Source of the DNA: Rhynchopus euleeides
Taxonomy: Eukaryota > Euglenozoa > Diplonemea > Diplonemida > Diplonemidae
DNA: 64,000 nucleotides
Reading direction: 5' to 3'
Assembly (NCBI GenBank): GCA_963210315.1
Contig: OY723269.1
Coordinates: 1,550,001 to 1,614,000, forward strand
Shown: one piece after another, positions 31,789 to 41,887 of the stretch
How positions within the stretch are numbered: position 1 is the stretch's first letter
Layout: every line of letters begins with the position of its first letter
Made by a program: the position numbers and the translations under genes
Notes under the pieces: generated by a model
What the model was told of the DNA's origin: nothing
Databases searched by the model: none
Seen by the model: only the letters and a program-made list of their open reading frames with translations

Positions 31789-34705
31789 CTGTCACAGCGA
31801 GAAAGAGGAAATATTGCAGCCCCCAGAGGAGAGAGAGCAGAGGTGTGTTGGGGCTGGGTGTGTGTGTGTGTGGGGGGCGGGAGTAGCGGGGCGGGGGGGG
31901 ACGGGGAGTGACAAGGCGAGATGAGCCTGCACGCCCAGGCTCGGCTCGGTTGGGGGCCTCCTCCAGGAGCTTCTTCTTCTCCCCCACACCCCCCGCACGC
32001 GCACACAGACACACAGCTGCACCCACCGACTTCCTTCCTTGCCCCCCCTTCCCCCCGCCTTCCCGTCGTCCTCAGCTAGCCTGTCTCTGTCCAAGTCAGT
32101 TTCGCTCTTTCTCCTGTGGCGTCCATTGTGTCGCCGGGTGCTGACTGTCATCCCCCTCGAGCAGCGCCAGAAAGCACCTTCCAGAGCAGCACGTTGTCGC
32201 ATGTTTTATCGAAAACAGACACCCCCCCCCCCTCCTCCTCCTCACCCCCATCCGCAAAACACTGACCCACCCACACACCCCCGTCTCGCTGAAACATATC
32301 CCAAGAGCCTTTGTTTTGAACTTACCTATTGGCCCCCCACCCCCCCACCCCATTTCCCTCCCCTCCCCTCCCCATCCCTCCCCATCTCCCCTCTGATGAA
32401 AAGTGTGGTTTTTCCCCCCCGGCATTTTTCTCTTCTTTCAAATATATACCCCCCTCCCCCCCCCCCCCTCCACCACCGCCGCCACCGCCACACCCCCTCC
32501 TCTCTCTCATTTGTCTTTGCTGTGTTGAGTCATTACCCAACCTTCCCCGTCTCTACTAATCAGCCGATTGGTGTAACCTCCGTTAGTCATCGAATGCCAC
32601 CTGCTGTTGAGTGAAACGGGTGGGGCTGGGTGGGGTGGGGAGGAGGGGGTGGTGGTGGTCAAATTAACGCATTTTTTGCATTCTTCTGCATAACCCTCTT
32701 ACCTCACCTTCCCCCCACCTCTCCCGCCTGTGGCGCTGGGGGCCCTTTTCAGGACTGTGGGAGGGAAGGAGGGGGTGGGTGGTGGTTGTGGTTGCGGCAT
32801 CCGATTTCACTCGGTGCGGCCTTATGCGCGAAAACACACCAAAAAAAACGGGGTGGTTAAAATTATGTGGGTGGGTCTTGCGTCGATCAATCGGTCCCTG
32901 CCTGCGCCACTTTTGTGTTCCACAGCAAAAAAATTTACCCCCCCCCCCCACTACCCGCCCGCCCCTCGTTTCAGCATGGCGCTGGAAAAAAATGGGCCTG
33001 CTAAGAGCACGGCTGCCAACAAAAAATTGTTCAAATCGTTCAAAGGCTCTGTCCGTCTGCCGCTGCCACTCTCTGTGGGAAGGCACGATCGCGGCGAGCG
33101 CTCGCCCTCTCTGCCCCAATGCAAAAAAATGGAATGGAATGCTCACACGCACACATCACTGCAATATCATGTTTTGTTCAGTGCATGGCGTACCGAGCAA
33201 GGGTCTGTTGCAACCACCCTCCCCCCCTCCCCCACTGGACTCCACACACACACACACACGCGCGCGTGATTTGCTTTGTTTTCAAATCTCTACGACGACC
33301 TTGGCTCTCTGCCAGTTTCAATGATGATATTATGTCTCGGGCGACAAAAACAGACACCGCGGCATCACCACAGCAAAGGCTGCGGTGGTGGGTTGCTCTT
33401 TTGTTCTGACCGGGATTTCAACAAAAAGAAAAGGTGCGGAGTTCGGCATTTGCCCCCCTGGAGTTAGCCTTCTTGTGACCCCCACTCACACCACTTCGTT
33501 AGACTGGGGGGAAGCGGTGGGCACACACACTGGAAATAGCAGCGTGCGCATGGAACGCACCGGAGGCACATGCAACACACGACACACACCCCTTGCTGTG
33601 AGCTCCGATTTCACCGCCCAGCGACAAAGTGAGTTCTGGGCACAGCGTGAATGAGGAAGCAGGGGGCGAGAGGTGAATGTGTGTGGGGCGAGCTCACTCA
33701 CCCCCCGACTCTGAAGCGAAGAACCCCACGATGGCGCACGATCGCCCCACCTCCCCCCCCCCCCCCCCCCCCCCCCCCCACCCGGCACTCGTTTTTTTTA
33801 ATATAAAAAATCTGTCTTGCCTTCCTGTGACCCCTGCGTCTCTCTCTCAGTCTGTCTCATTCTCTGCCCCCCACTGGTCCCCCCCCCCCCCCGCCCCCCC
33901 CCTTCGTCCTTGCGCCCTCACCCCATCCCATCACGACCTCTCCCATCCTACGTTGCGTCTGCTGGTTATTCAATCTACCAAGCAGTGGAACCGTCCGTAA
34001 CTAGGGGGGGAGACGAGATCTGGCGGTGGTGGTAGCGATCGCAGGGTGGTGTGGTGGCGGGGGTGCGTATGTGTTAAAAGCAAATTTCTTGGTTGCGTGT
34101 TGGTGTTTGTGTGTTTGTGCTTCTTTTGGCAGTGGTGGTCACGCCTCGAGCCCGGAGCTCGGTGTGCTTCCACGCTGCTACATAACAGGTATTTCTTGTC
34201 AGAGACCTTCGCTAGGGTGCTGAGCACGGTGTGTTTATGGGGCATTTCCTCCTATCCATAGGAGGTAATCCCTAAAACTTTGCTGAAAATTGGCCATTAT
34301 CAGCGACGACCCACTTAGTCTAGCACGATTCGGAGGGTGTGTGTCTGCTTCCCCAGACACTCGCATGCAACTTACTACGCCCTAGCTGCGTCCCCAGCAT
34401 GACGCATGGTGCTGTGTGGCCTTGAGACATTCCAGCAAACTTGTGCCCTTTCCGCCCCCCGCCATACTTCGTTGTTTGGTCACAAGCTCTGCTGAACAAT
34501 GGAGACCGGGATGGGGAGAAAGTGAGCACTAAAAAATGTGTGCCGCAAGGCGGGGGAGGTGTCCCCCTTTAGGTCCGCGGCGACTGTGCGGGATATCGGC
34601 AAAAATTGTTCACATGTGTGTCAAAGCGGCGTGATTGCCACATGAGCTTGAAGGGCAGGTTTCTGGCCTGGCCCCTGCCGGGTGCCACCGACGCTTTCCA
34701 ACAAG
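31789..34705. other. Gene-free stretch, pyrimidine/purine-skewed
   Basis: There are long C-rich (32220-32490, 33220-33240, 33748-33780, 33880-33905) and G-rich (32620-32660, 32755-32790) stretches and CA/GT runs. A segment of about 55 bp, 32995-33052 (GCTAAGAGCACGG, then TTCAAATCGTTCAAAGG), recurs in altered form at 42133-42183. No gene is supported. Confidence 0.45.
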
Positions 34706-35025
34706 ATTCGCGTGTGTGGACAGTGGAGATCACGCCAGGAGCAAGTGCTCTGTGTTTTCTACACTGCTATAACAAGATTTGCGTGTGTGTGTGTGATTTG
34801 CAGTGGAGATATCGTATCAAGAGCATTGGTGCTCCATGCGTTCTACACTGTAAAGGAGCGATTCGCTGGTCGTCTGTGCGACACCCCCAACAAAGGAAGC
34901 ACGCCAGAAGAAGCTATTGTTCGAAACAATGATTCACGCGAGTGTGTGTGTATGTGTGGAGTTCAGTGGAGACCGCACCTATCGTACAGGGGTGTTCGGT
35001 GCGTTCAGCACTTCTAGAAAGGTGT
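34706..35025 (+). repeat. Tandem GTGTGT...CAGTGGAGATC repeat upstream of the RING-CH gene
   Basis: Three degenerate units (starting near 34706, 34779 and 34933) share GATTYRCG, a GTGTGTGT run, CAGTGGAGATCACGCC-like sequence, a GTGCTC or GGTGTTC block and YTACACTGYTATAA. The same family lies in opposite orientation downstream of the gene (37290-37640). A single related unit is near 63700-63760. Confidence 0.65.
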
Positions 35026-35718
35026 ATGTGGAAGGGTAAGTCACAAACGAGCGCGCATGGGGCGGGGGGGGGGGGGCGGAGGCAAATAAACGTGTCAGTG
35101 GCGGAGAGGCAGCGTTGCGCGCCACACCATCACCACCCCCACCCACCCCATCCCATCCCCCCTTTTTTTTTGAGCAGTTCTGAACCTGGGCATCGGGCAG
35201 CATTTTGTCTTTGGCCTTTCCAAACAACACCTTGCCTGTATCATATTGAAAGAGTCAATGTAAGCGCTGCCGCACCGCACCTCCACCTCCACCTCCACCC
35301 CACAGGCGATTCAGAGGAATCGGAAGAGCGTCGGCAGAGGGGGAGGGCGGGGGGGTCACACACACCCTCTTGGAGGGGGGGGGGGGGCGGGGAGAAGGGT
35401 CACAGGACCCACCCCCTCACTCCCTCCCTCCCTCCCTCTGTCCCCCCACGCCACCCTCCCCAGAGAAGCAGGTCGAAATACGCGCACTTCCGCCCCTCCC
35501 TCCCCCCGCCCCCACATCCCCCCCCCCCCCCCCCTCTCTCTCTCAAGCGCTTTTCAACAGAGTGCCCACCTGGAGCACCCTCCCCGCCTGAAGCTCCAGC
35601 GCACAACACAAGCGACAACCGAAGCAAACGGCACGGGTCTCCCGCCCCCCCCCCCCTTTCTCTCTCTCTGCGAAGGCCGACGCCGCACCCGTTCCTTCTG
35701 GCCCTCCCCCTTGCAACG

Positions 35719-36738
35719 ATGCATGAGGGGAGTGGCGGGGGCTGTGGCATCGGGCGGCCATACTCTACGGCCTCAGGGGCTTGCAACCCTGTGCCAGCGC
35801 TGCAGGAGTGCCGGATATGTCGCGCCGGTGGGTTGGGGCTCGTGGCGCCGTGTGGGTGCAAAGGGAGCATGAAGTGGGTCCACGAGCACTGCCTGCTGAC
35901 CTGGATGAAGGCGCGGTGGAAGAAGGGCGGGCTGCAGGAGCGTCGATCCTGCGAGGTTTGCGGGGAGGAGGTATCTCTGGCACTCACCGGGACTGACTTC
36001 CTCCTGTTTCCCTACTCAGCATGCACACATCACGGAGGGGACCCTCTGTTGATCAGCGTGCTCGTCCTGGCTGTCGCCACCTCCACCACCGTTTTCCTGC
36101 TGTGCACTGCGATGGAGACGCTGGGGGTCAACCTGTGGACGTCCGTCATCCGGTGGGTTATCACGCCAGCCATCCTGGTTCTGAAGGCGTATCTCGTGCT
36201 GATATGGGCGAGCGGGGCGTGCCGGAAGGCGCCGGCATTTACCAGGCGCCTGATGGGGGTCTTCGAGGTCATCCCTTCGCTGTCAGAGCTGCTGTTCGTC
36301 TCATTCCTCAATACCACGCGAATTGTGTTCTCAACGCTGTTCGACGATGACGAGGTGGTATGTTATTTTGAAGGTTTATTTTTTGCGCGCTCAAAAAGAT
36401 ACGGCGTTGTTGGTGCGCCAAACCCGGGACAAAAGGTCGCCCGGAGCTGTTCTCCCACAGTTGATGGGCAGGGTGCCTATAATAAAGCGAAAGGAGTACG
36501 ATTTCGGCGGCACAGATATTTTCCCCGGGATTGTTTTCAAGGTGGCCTCACATCCCCACACCCACCACAGACCGGTTCCTTCGGCCCCGTCGAATATCGG
36601 GTTGTCGTGTTCGTTTCAGCTGTGATCAACTACGCTGCGATGGGTCTGCTGCTTCACCGTGCGTTTGTGAGCTCTGCCGGTATCCCAACTTCCACTGTGT
36701 CACGAAAAACATCCCGTGATGTGGAGCCAGGCACGTGA
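35719..36738 (+). CDS. RING-CH (MARCH-type) membrane E3 ubiquitin ligase-like protein
   Basis: Starting at ATG 35719, residues 31-81 hold a complete RING-CH zinc finger: C31-x2-C34, C45-x-C47, H55-x2-C58, C78-x2-C81. The C47-x7-H55 spacing and Trp62 are typical of MARCH ligases, which ubiquitinate membrane proteins. Hydrophobic segments follow: DPLLISVLVLAVATSTTVFLL, WVITPAILVLKAYLVLIWA, and a third around VINYAAMGLLL. The most likely gene has exon 1 to 36373 and exon 2 from 36620 (after TTTCAG), giving about 257 residues. The GTATGT at 36358 would put exon 2 out of frame, whereas GTTTAT at 36374 keeps it. The frame is also open through the intron, so retention is possible. The frame is open upstream to 34942, but that part is low-complexity leader. 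The intron carries the 26-bp word of 16572-16597. Confidence 0.8.
   Translation: MHEGSGGGCGIGRPYSTASGACNPVPALQECRICRAGGLGLVAPCGCKGSMKWVHEHCLLTWMKARWKKGGLQERRSCEVCGEEVSLALTGTDFLLFPYSACTHHGGDPLLISVLVLAVATSTTVFLLCTAMETLGVNLWTSVIRWVITPAILVLKAYLVLIWASGACRKAPAFTRRLMGVFEVIPSLSELLFVSFLNTTRIVFSTLFDDDEVVCYFEGLFFARSKRYGVVGAPNPGQKVARSCSPTVDGQGAYNKAKGVRFRRHRYFPRDCFQGGLTSPHPPQTGSFGPVEYRVVVFVSAVINYAAMGLLLHRAFVSSAGIPTSTVSRKTSRDVEPGT
36479..36504 (+). repeat. 26-bp dispersed word, copy 2, in the RING-CH intron
   Basis: Identical over 26 bp to 16572-16597, including AATAAAGCGAAAGGAGTACG, with similar left flank GGGTGCCT. Confidence 0.85.
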
Positions 36739-37289
36739 TGCGGTGTGGTGCATCTGCACCCCTTCCCTGTCGAAGTGCCGTTGTCGTGTGTGTCCTCCCA
36801 CCCACCCCTCACCTCTTCATGATGGTCAAAACCCAAATGAGGGTATACTTTTCAGCTAACACCCCCATCACGAAGGCACATTGCACGCACGCACACAACC
36901 CCTCGTGCCCCCCCCCCCCAAGTAACCAGATACTTCATCCGTGATCAGTCAGAAAAAAGAATGCCCAAACACACGTCGTGAATCCAGCTGTTCCGTTACT
37001 CCGTTCCTTCCACTTGTTTCTTCTTTTCCGGATTGGGGGTGGGGGGGGGGGTTTTTTTTTGGGGGGGGGGTTCGGGGATGAGACTATTTTCCCATGTCCC
37101 GTGCAAATCATTTTCTTCTTTTGTTGGCAGGCATGCGTGCCGCCACACAAAACAAATGAAGGGAGGGGGTGTTGTGTTATGGGGTGGGTGGGGAGCCAGG
37201 GGGCCTTCGCCCCGCTGCCTGAAAACTGTGACAGCGCGTCGCCTAATTTGTGAGGAGAGCGGTGGCTCGCCTTATCTGTCGTTTAGAGC
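36739..37289. other. Gene-free stretch downstream of the RING-CH gene
   Basis: Contains a C run (36909-36919) and an unusual block of G run, T run and G run (37030-37070). No gene seen. Confidence 0.5.
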
Positions 37290-37640
37290 GAATGCCTTAT
37301 TCATAGAGCAGTTTTGTCTCTGGCCATACGCTCTCTGCTGGCAATAACCTGAGTGGAGAGCGCTTTTGTGCCACACACACACACACACGTGAATCCTTTT
37401 ATAGTGTACAGTGCAGAGGACACCGAGCAACCTGCAGTTGGTGTGATCTCCACTGTCGATACACACAACACACACATGTGCGAATACTTTTGGGATTGTG
37501 TAGAAACACACACCGATCGCCTGCTAAGGCTGATACCTTTGATGACATGTGATCTCCACTGTCACACACGTGCTTCGATATTTTTATTTTTTTTTGCAGC
37601 AGTGCAGAGAGAGCACCGAGCCCTGTCCCCCCGATGCGAT
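37290..37640 (-). repeat. Tandem GTGTGT...CAGTGGAGATC repeat, inverted copy
   Basis: On the minus strand there are at least two units with CAGTGGAGATCACA, GTGTGTGT runs, a GGTGTCCTCTG block and CACTGTACACTATAAAAGGA, matching the array at 34706-35025. The RING-CH gene therefore sits between inverted arrays. Confidence 0.65.
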
Positions 37641-37774
37641 CTCACCACTGTAAACTATACACACAGTTTGCTGCAAAAAAATGCGGGGTAAAATGCGGTG
37701 CAGTTCTCCCTTTTTCTGGGACGGAAGTGGAGGCACCGCCCCCCCCCCCCTCCTCCTCCACGGTGGGATCTTGT

Positions 37775-38470
37775 AAATTTTACATGTATAACTACAAGTA
37801 TATACATGTATTATACATGTATAATACTTGCATGTCAACTATTATACATGTATAATACATGTATATGCCTGAAATATACATGTAAAATACATGTATATCA
37901 AGTAAAAATACAAGTATAATACTTGCATGTCAACTATTATACCGTATACGTAAATATTTTGGAACGTAAATATTATGGAACGTAAATATTATGGAACGTA
38001 AATATTTTGGAACGCTGGTGGGTTGGCGTTCCAGATTTTTTTCGTTCCATAATATTTACAGGGCTTTCTGCGACTCGGGGACTTGGACCAGGTGATCGGA
38101 CGGCGTACAGAGTCCCTGACGGGACCTACTCGTGCACTTTTCGCGCGATTCCTGACGCAAGCCGTCCTCACCACCGAGTCCCGAACTGGCCCTGTAAATA
38201 TTTTGGAACGTAAATATTATGGAACGGACCGGCCAAAAATGGGCCCGTTCCATAATATTTACGTTCCATAATATTTACGTATACGGTACATGTATTTTTA
38301 CTTGATATACATGTATTTTACATGTATATTTCAGGCATTTACATGTATTTTACATGTATAATACTTGTCATGCAAGTATTATACATGTAAAATACTTGCA
38401 TGACAAGTAAAATACATGTATAATACTTGCATGACAAGTAAAATACTTGCATGCAAGTAAAATACATGTA
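37775..38470. repeat. AT-rich TACATGTA/ATACTTGCATG word zone split by MITE M2
   Basis: ACATGTATAATAC, AAAATACATGTATA and TACTTGCATG recur dozens of times on both sides of M2. Arms of about 45 bp (from GCCTGAAATATACATGTAAA near 37868 to GTAAAAATAC, and the inverse ending near 38336) are near-perfect inverted repeats. It looks like the word-filled ends of a larger inverted-repeat element whose outer borders I cannot fix. The right edge runs into the start of the GTPase-like gene. Confidence 0.7.
37942..38286. mobile_element. Small TA-flanked MITE M2 (345 bp)
   Basis: Ends start CCGTATACGTAAATATT and carry repeated GGAACGTAAATATTATGGAA. The right end is the inverse. TA lies at 37940-37941 and 38287-38288. 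The CCGTAT start and TA target resemble M1 (22338-22722). The GC-rich middle (38058-38200) has CAGGGC and GCCCTG borders, which may mark a further nested insertion. Confidence 0.85.
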
Positions 38471-40148
38471 TGTAATAGAGCTCATCGCTGAAGAGGTGAT
38501 CAATCAGACGGCAGGCCTGTCGCTTGTCGTCGAAGACAACGAGAGCAAGGACGTGACAATCCTACTTGGGAAGTCGGGGAGCGGGAAAAGCACGCTGATA
38601 AACCTGCTGGGTGGGAACCCTCTCGCTGCGAAGAAGGAGCGGGGGCAGATGAGCCTCTTTGCCCCCGAATCATCCGCACAGCTGCAAAGCTTCCACATCG
38701 GGAGCAGCCACTCCGGGTGCACGGCCTCCCCCAACAAATGGGTGAGCAGCAAGACGGAATCCGCCAACACCGACCTCGGGGTGATATGGGACCTCCCAGG
38801 CTTCGGCGACAACCGGGGTGCTGCCACCGCACTGTCAAACGCAATCCTCGCACAGAAGGTCTTCGACACCGCAGGCCGAATGAAGCTTGTTGTGGTCCTC
38901 ACCGACCTCAGCATCCTTGAAAGCCGAGGAGAGGAGCTTCTCCTGGTGACGGAACAGCTCGATGCGTTGATCTATTCACAGGAGACGTTGCGGTCGCTCG
39001 AAGGGTGTGTGTCGATTGTGCTCACGGGGACAGGGCCTGAGCGGGAGGAGGGGGACATTCGTGAGACGATATCGGCGCTGCTCGACGAAAACCGGATCAT
39101 GTTCTCTGCGCATCAGAAGACAATACTCACCCTTCTCCGCGATGCTCCGGTGGCGTTCTTTCCAAAACCCACACGGGCCGGCCCACTGGATGCAGCATCT
39201 CAGAAGGGGATCCAACGGCAGATCGAAGACACCATCATACACAGCACGCGCTACACCGAAGGTGCCGTGGCAACCTTTGTTGTGCTTCCACATTCGGCAA
39301 AGGTAATGCTGCTTGAATGTGAGAGAATAATTGCGTTCAAAATTCGTGTCAACATCGCAAAGCTGAAGTCGCTGTTCTTGGAGAGCATCAAGGCATTCTG
39401 CGAAGGGGAGCGGGGCTCGGTGGTGGGTGCTCTCGACGGGCTTGTGGCAATCCTGCAGCAGGGCCGGGAGGCCGAGCGTGAGAACTGCGGGATCAAGTTT
39501 GCGGAGCAGATCATCTCAAACATCAAATCCGCATACGCCTTCATGAAGGTCGACATCCTCGACGGGGCGGAGTTCGCCCTCAAGAAGTCTGTCTCCTCCG
39601 TCGAGGCTCTGCGGTACATCCGGAAATTCTCTACCTGCTCCTGCGACTCGCAGAAGGAGCTCGCCTTGCAGAACAAAGAGAAGGTTGCTTGCGGGACAGA
39701 ACTCCCCCAACTGGAGTCGATTGTCATTGCAGCAGTCTCAGTGCTCACAATATTCAAAGAGAAGGTGAAGGAGCTCCCCCAGTCGCCTGAGTCCAGCGGG
39801 AGGTGCAAACAGGCGGTGAAGGCACTCATCAACGATGTGGCGAAGGAGGCTATCAAAGAGGCGGTGGAGAAGCATATGGCGGAGCTCGCACCTACTCTCC
39901 AAGACAAGAGAGATGCTGGGGCTGAGAGCAGTGATGCAGAGTCAAGTGTATCGGATGAAGACGAGGAAGTGTTCTCCTTCAAGGCTCTCGGGCTGAAGGG
40001 GAGCAGGTGGAAGAGCTGCGCTGCGTGTTCTGCCGCCTCCATGATCACAGCAGCCGCGGCGGCCGCAGCTTACGTTTCGCCGGAGAGTGCCGATTCTATC
40101 CTAACGACCTACATCACGGTACTCTCGAAATTCCTCGGCTCCAACTGA
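38451..40148 (+). CDS. P-loop GTPase-like protein with C-terminal hydrophobic segment, 565 aa
   Basis: An intact single-exon frame. A Walker A/G1 motif GKSGSGKST lies at residues 40-48, a likely switch Thr at T91, and a G3 motif DLPGFGDN at 114-121. Strands VVVLTDL and VSIVLTGTG follow, where a G4 motif would be expected, but a clear NKxD/TKxD is absent. Residues of about 300-520 are helical, with Glu/Lys-rich and Ser/Asp/Glu-rich parts. Near the C-terminus ACSAASMITAAAAAAAYV could anchor in a membrane or be a hydrophobic helix. The domain resembles AIG1/dynamin-like P-loop GTPases only in general terms, and I cannot name the family. The first 8 or so codons (MQVKYMYV) are encoded by the TACATGTA repeat zone, so the natural N-terminus may have been altered by an insertion. 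The next in-frame ATG is at 38466. Confidence 0.75.
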   Translation: MQVKYMYVIELIAEEVINQTAGLSLVVEDNESKDVTILLGKSGSGKSTLINLLGGNPLAAKKERGQMSLFAPESSAQLQSFHIGSSHSGCTASPNKWVSSKTESANTDLGVIWDLPGFGDNRGAATALSNAILAQKVFDTAGRMKLVVVLTDLSILESRGEELLLVTEQLDALIYSQETLRSLEGCVSIVLTGTGPEREEGDIRETISALLDENRIMFSAHQKTILTLLRDAPVAFFPKPTRAGPLDAASQKGIQRQIEDTIIHSTRYTEGAVATFVVLPHSAKVMLLECERIIAFKIRVNIAKLKSLFLESIKAFCEGERGSVVGALDGLVAILQQGREAERENCGIKFAEQIISNIKSAYAFMKVDILDGAEFALKKSVSSVEALRYIRKFSTCSCDSQKELALQNKEKVACGTELPQLESIVIAAVSVLTIFKEKVKELPQSPESSGRCKQAVKALINDVAKEAIKEAVEKHMAELAPTLQDKRDAGAESSDAESSVSDEDEEVFSFKALGLKGSRWKSCAACSAASMITAAAAAAAYVSPESADSILTTYITVLSKFLGSN

Positions 40149-40986
40149 GCATCGCGTTGACCGCTCGTTGACCGAGCCGCTCCGCAGTATCTCCCCCCAC
40201 CTCACCTCCCCACCTCCCCACCTCACCTCCCTGTGGGGAGGGAGGGGATGGGGGGGGGGGTGGTGGTGGTGGTCTGCCCTGTGCCGACCTTGCTATTATT
40301 ATAACCACTGTGCTATCCCCGTGCCCCTTCTTGTGGTGAGAGAGCCCCTGAGAGGGGGTAGAGCCAGCGGTGGCCTTCATTGCGTTGTTACCAGGATCCT
40401 GGTTTCTAGCAAGGGGGGGCTGTTGGCAGGCGTGTTGTGGTTGCCCCTGTGCCCAACCTACGCCCCCCCCCCCCCCCCCCCCCCACACGGTGGGCGAACC
40501 AGCAGAAAACAACATGGCGATGGGTCAGCAGCCTTCGCATACACCAAAGGTGTACGAAATGACCCCCTCCCCCTCCCATCAATCCCTCCCCTCCGCTCCC
40601 CGCCGCTCCCTCCTTGTGTATGATCATCGCTCATGGCATCATCAGGAGGAGTGGGTGTGGGCGCCTTATCGCCAAAAAAAAAAGGGGGGGAATAATTGGG
40701 ATCAAGCTTGCACACCTTCTTTCACGCACCCGCCACCTCCACTCCTCATCCTTCCGCAGAACAGAGCCACCGAACCTGGTGCTCTCACACACACACACAC
40801 GCACGCATCCCGCATACCCTCTCCCGTAGATCTGAGACCCGTGCATCTCTCCCTCCTCGTTCTTTCTTCTTGGTGGTTGCTTCCGACACCCCCACGTGTA
40901 GCAGGGTGGGCTGTTCTGGTTAGCCCACAGGCGGACGCCTAGTAGACGTTGATCCGTGCGAGCGGGGTGTTGGGAGTGCCGACACA
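40149..40986. other. Intergenic stretch between the two GTPase genes
   Basis: Contains CCTCACCTCCCCA repeats that can pair with the following GGGAGGG (40190-40250), a C run (40465-40487), a CA run (40788-40802) and an A run followed by G's (40673-40690). No gene. Confidence 0.5.
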
Positions 40987-41887
40987 ATGGGAAACCTTGC
41001 CGGAAAGCTGAAGGAGCTGTTCAGCGGCACCAAGCACATCGAGCTGTGCCTGGTTGGGCTGGAGAACAGCGGGAAGACGACAATCCTGAATATCCTGTCC
41101 TCAGGCTACCCGGCAGACCCGATGCCGACCGTGGGGCTGAACGTGAAGTCCGTAAAGAAAGAGGGGGTGACCATGAAGGTCTGGGATCTTGGCGGCCAGG
41201 AGCAGTTCCGAAGCGAGTGGTCCAGATACACAAACGGATGCGACGTTGTCCTGTTTGTTGTCGACAGCAGTGACGTATGAACACCGGCAAAAGCCGATTG
41301 GGGTGGTTTTGGGTTTTGGTCTGACGGGGGATGAGAGGAGGGGGGGTGGGGGCGGAGCGCTCCGAGTTTCCTTTTTTTGTCGGTTTTGCAGGTTGCAAGG
41401 TTCACACACCCCACCGTGCCATGTTGACTTCCTTCGATGCCACCCCCTCCCAACTGCAGTTCGAGAGGATTATGATTGCGCAAAAGGAGCTGCACACCCT
41501 GATGTCCGATGCGAAGCTGCACGGGCTGCCGCTGCTGGTGGTGCTGAACAAGCAGGACCTCGAGCCCCACATGACGAAAGAGAAGGTATGGGGTGCGCAA
41601 ACTGCGTCGCTGTCGCGGCAAATATTCTGACCCTGGTTACGGCATCACCACCCACCCCGTCTCCAAAACACAGGTGATCGAGGAGCTGAAGCTTGAGGAT
41701 ATCACCAACAACCAGTGGATGGTGACTGCCATCAGGTATGATATGATCCCTTCCCGTGAAGGGTGTAGGAATTCTCAGCCGACTCTCCGCCGTCTGACAC
41801 ACTACACCACTACAACCCTGCAGTGCGAAGCGCCGCCAGAACATGAACGAGATGGTCGACTGGCTGGGCCGCCACGCGAAGAAGTAG
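40987..41887 (+). CDS. ARL8-like small GTPase, 4 exons
   Basis: Exons are 40987-41274, 41460-41585, 41674-41735 and 41824-41887 (phases 0, 0, 2), giving 179 residues, close to the 180-186 of ARF-like proteins. G1 is GLENSGKT (24-31), the switch I Thr is in MPTVG (T48), G3 is WDLGGQ (66-71), G4 is NKQD (126-129) and G5 is SAK (159-161). The GL-x2-SGKT form and the N-terminal amphipathic helix (MGNLAGKLKELF) are closest to ARL8, which links lysosomes and related organelles to microtubule motors. The start was chosen because it gives this helix at the usual distance from G1. All splice junctions are GT-AG with short introns (88-185 bp). The exact ARL subfamily should be tested by phylogeny. Confidence 0.9.

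Noticed and set aside
34942..35718. Open upstream extension of the RING-CH protein
   Set aside because: It consists of Pro/Ser/His low-complexity sequence from C-rich leader DNA and overlaps a tandem repeat. The zinc finger has a good ATG nearby at 35719.
38058..38200. Nested CAGGGC...GCCCTG element inside M2
   Set aside because: The flanks are inverted copies of each other rather than direct repeats, so no TSD can be shown. It is noted only as a possibility.
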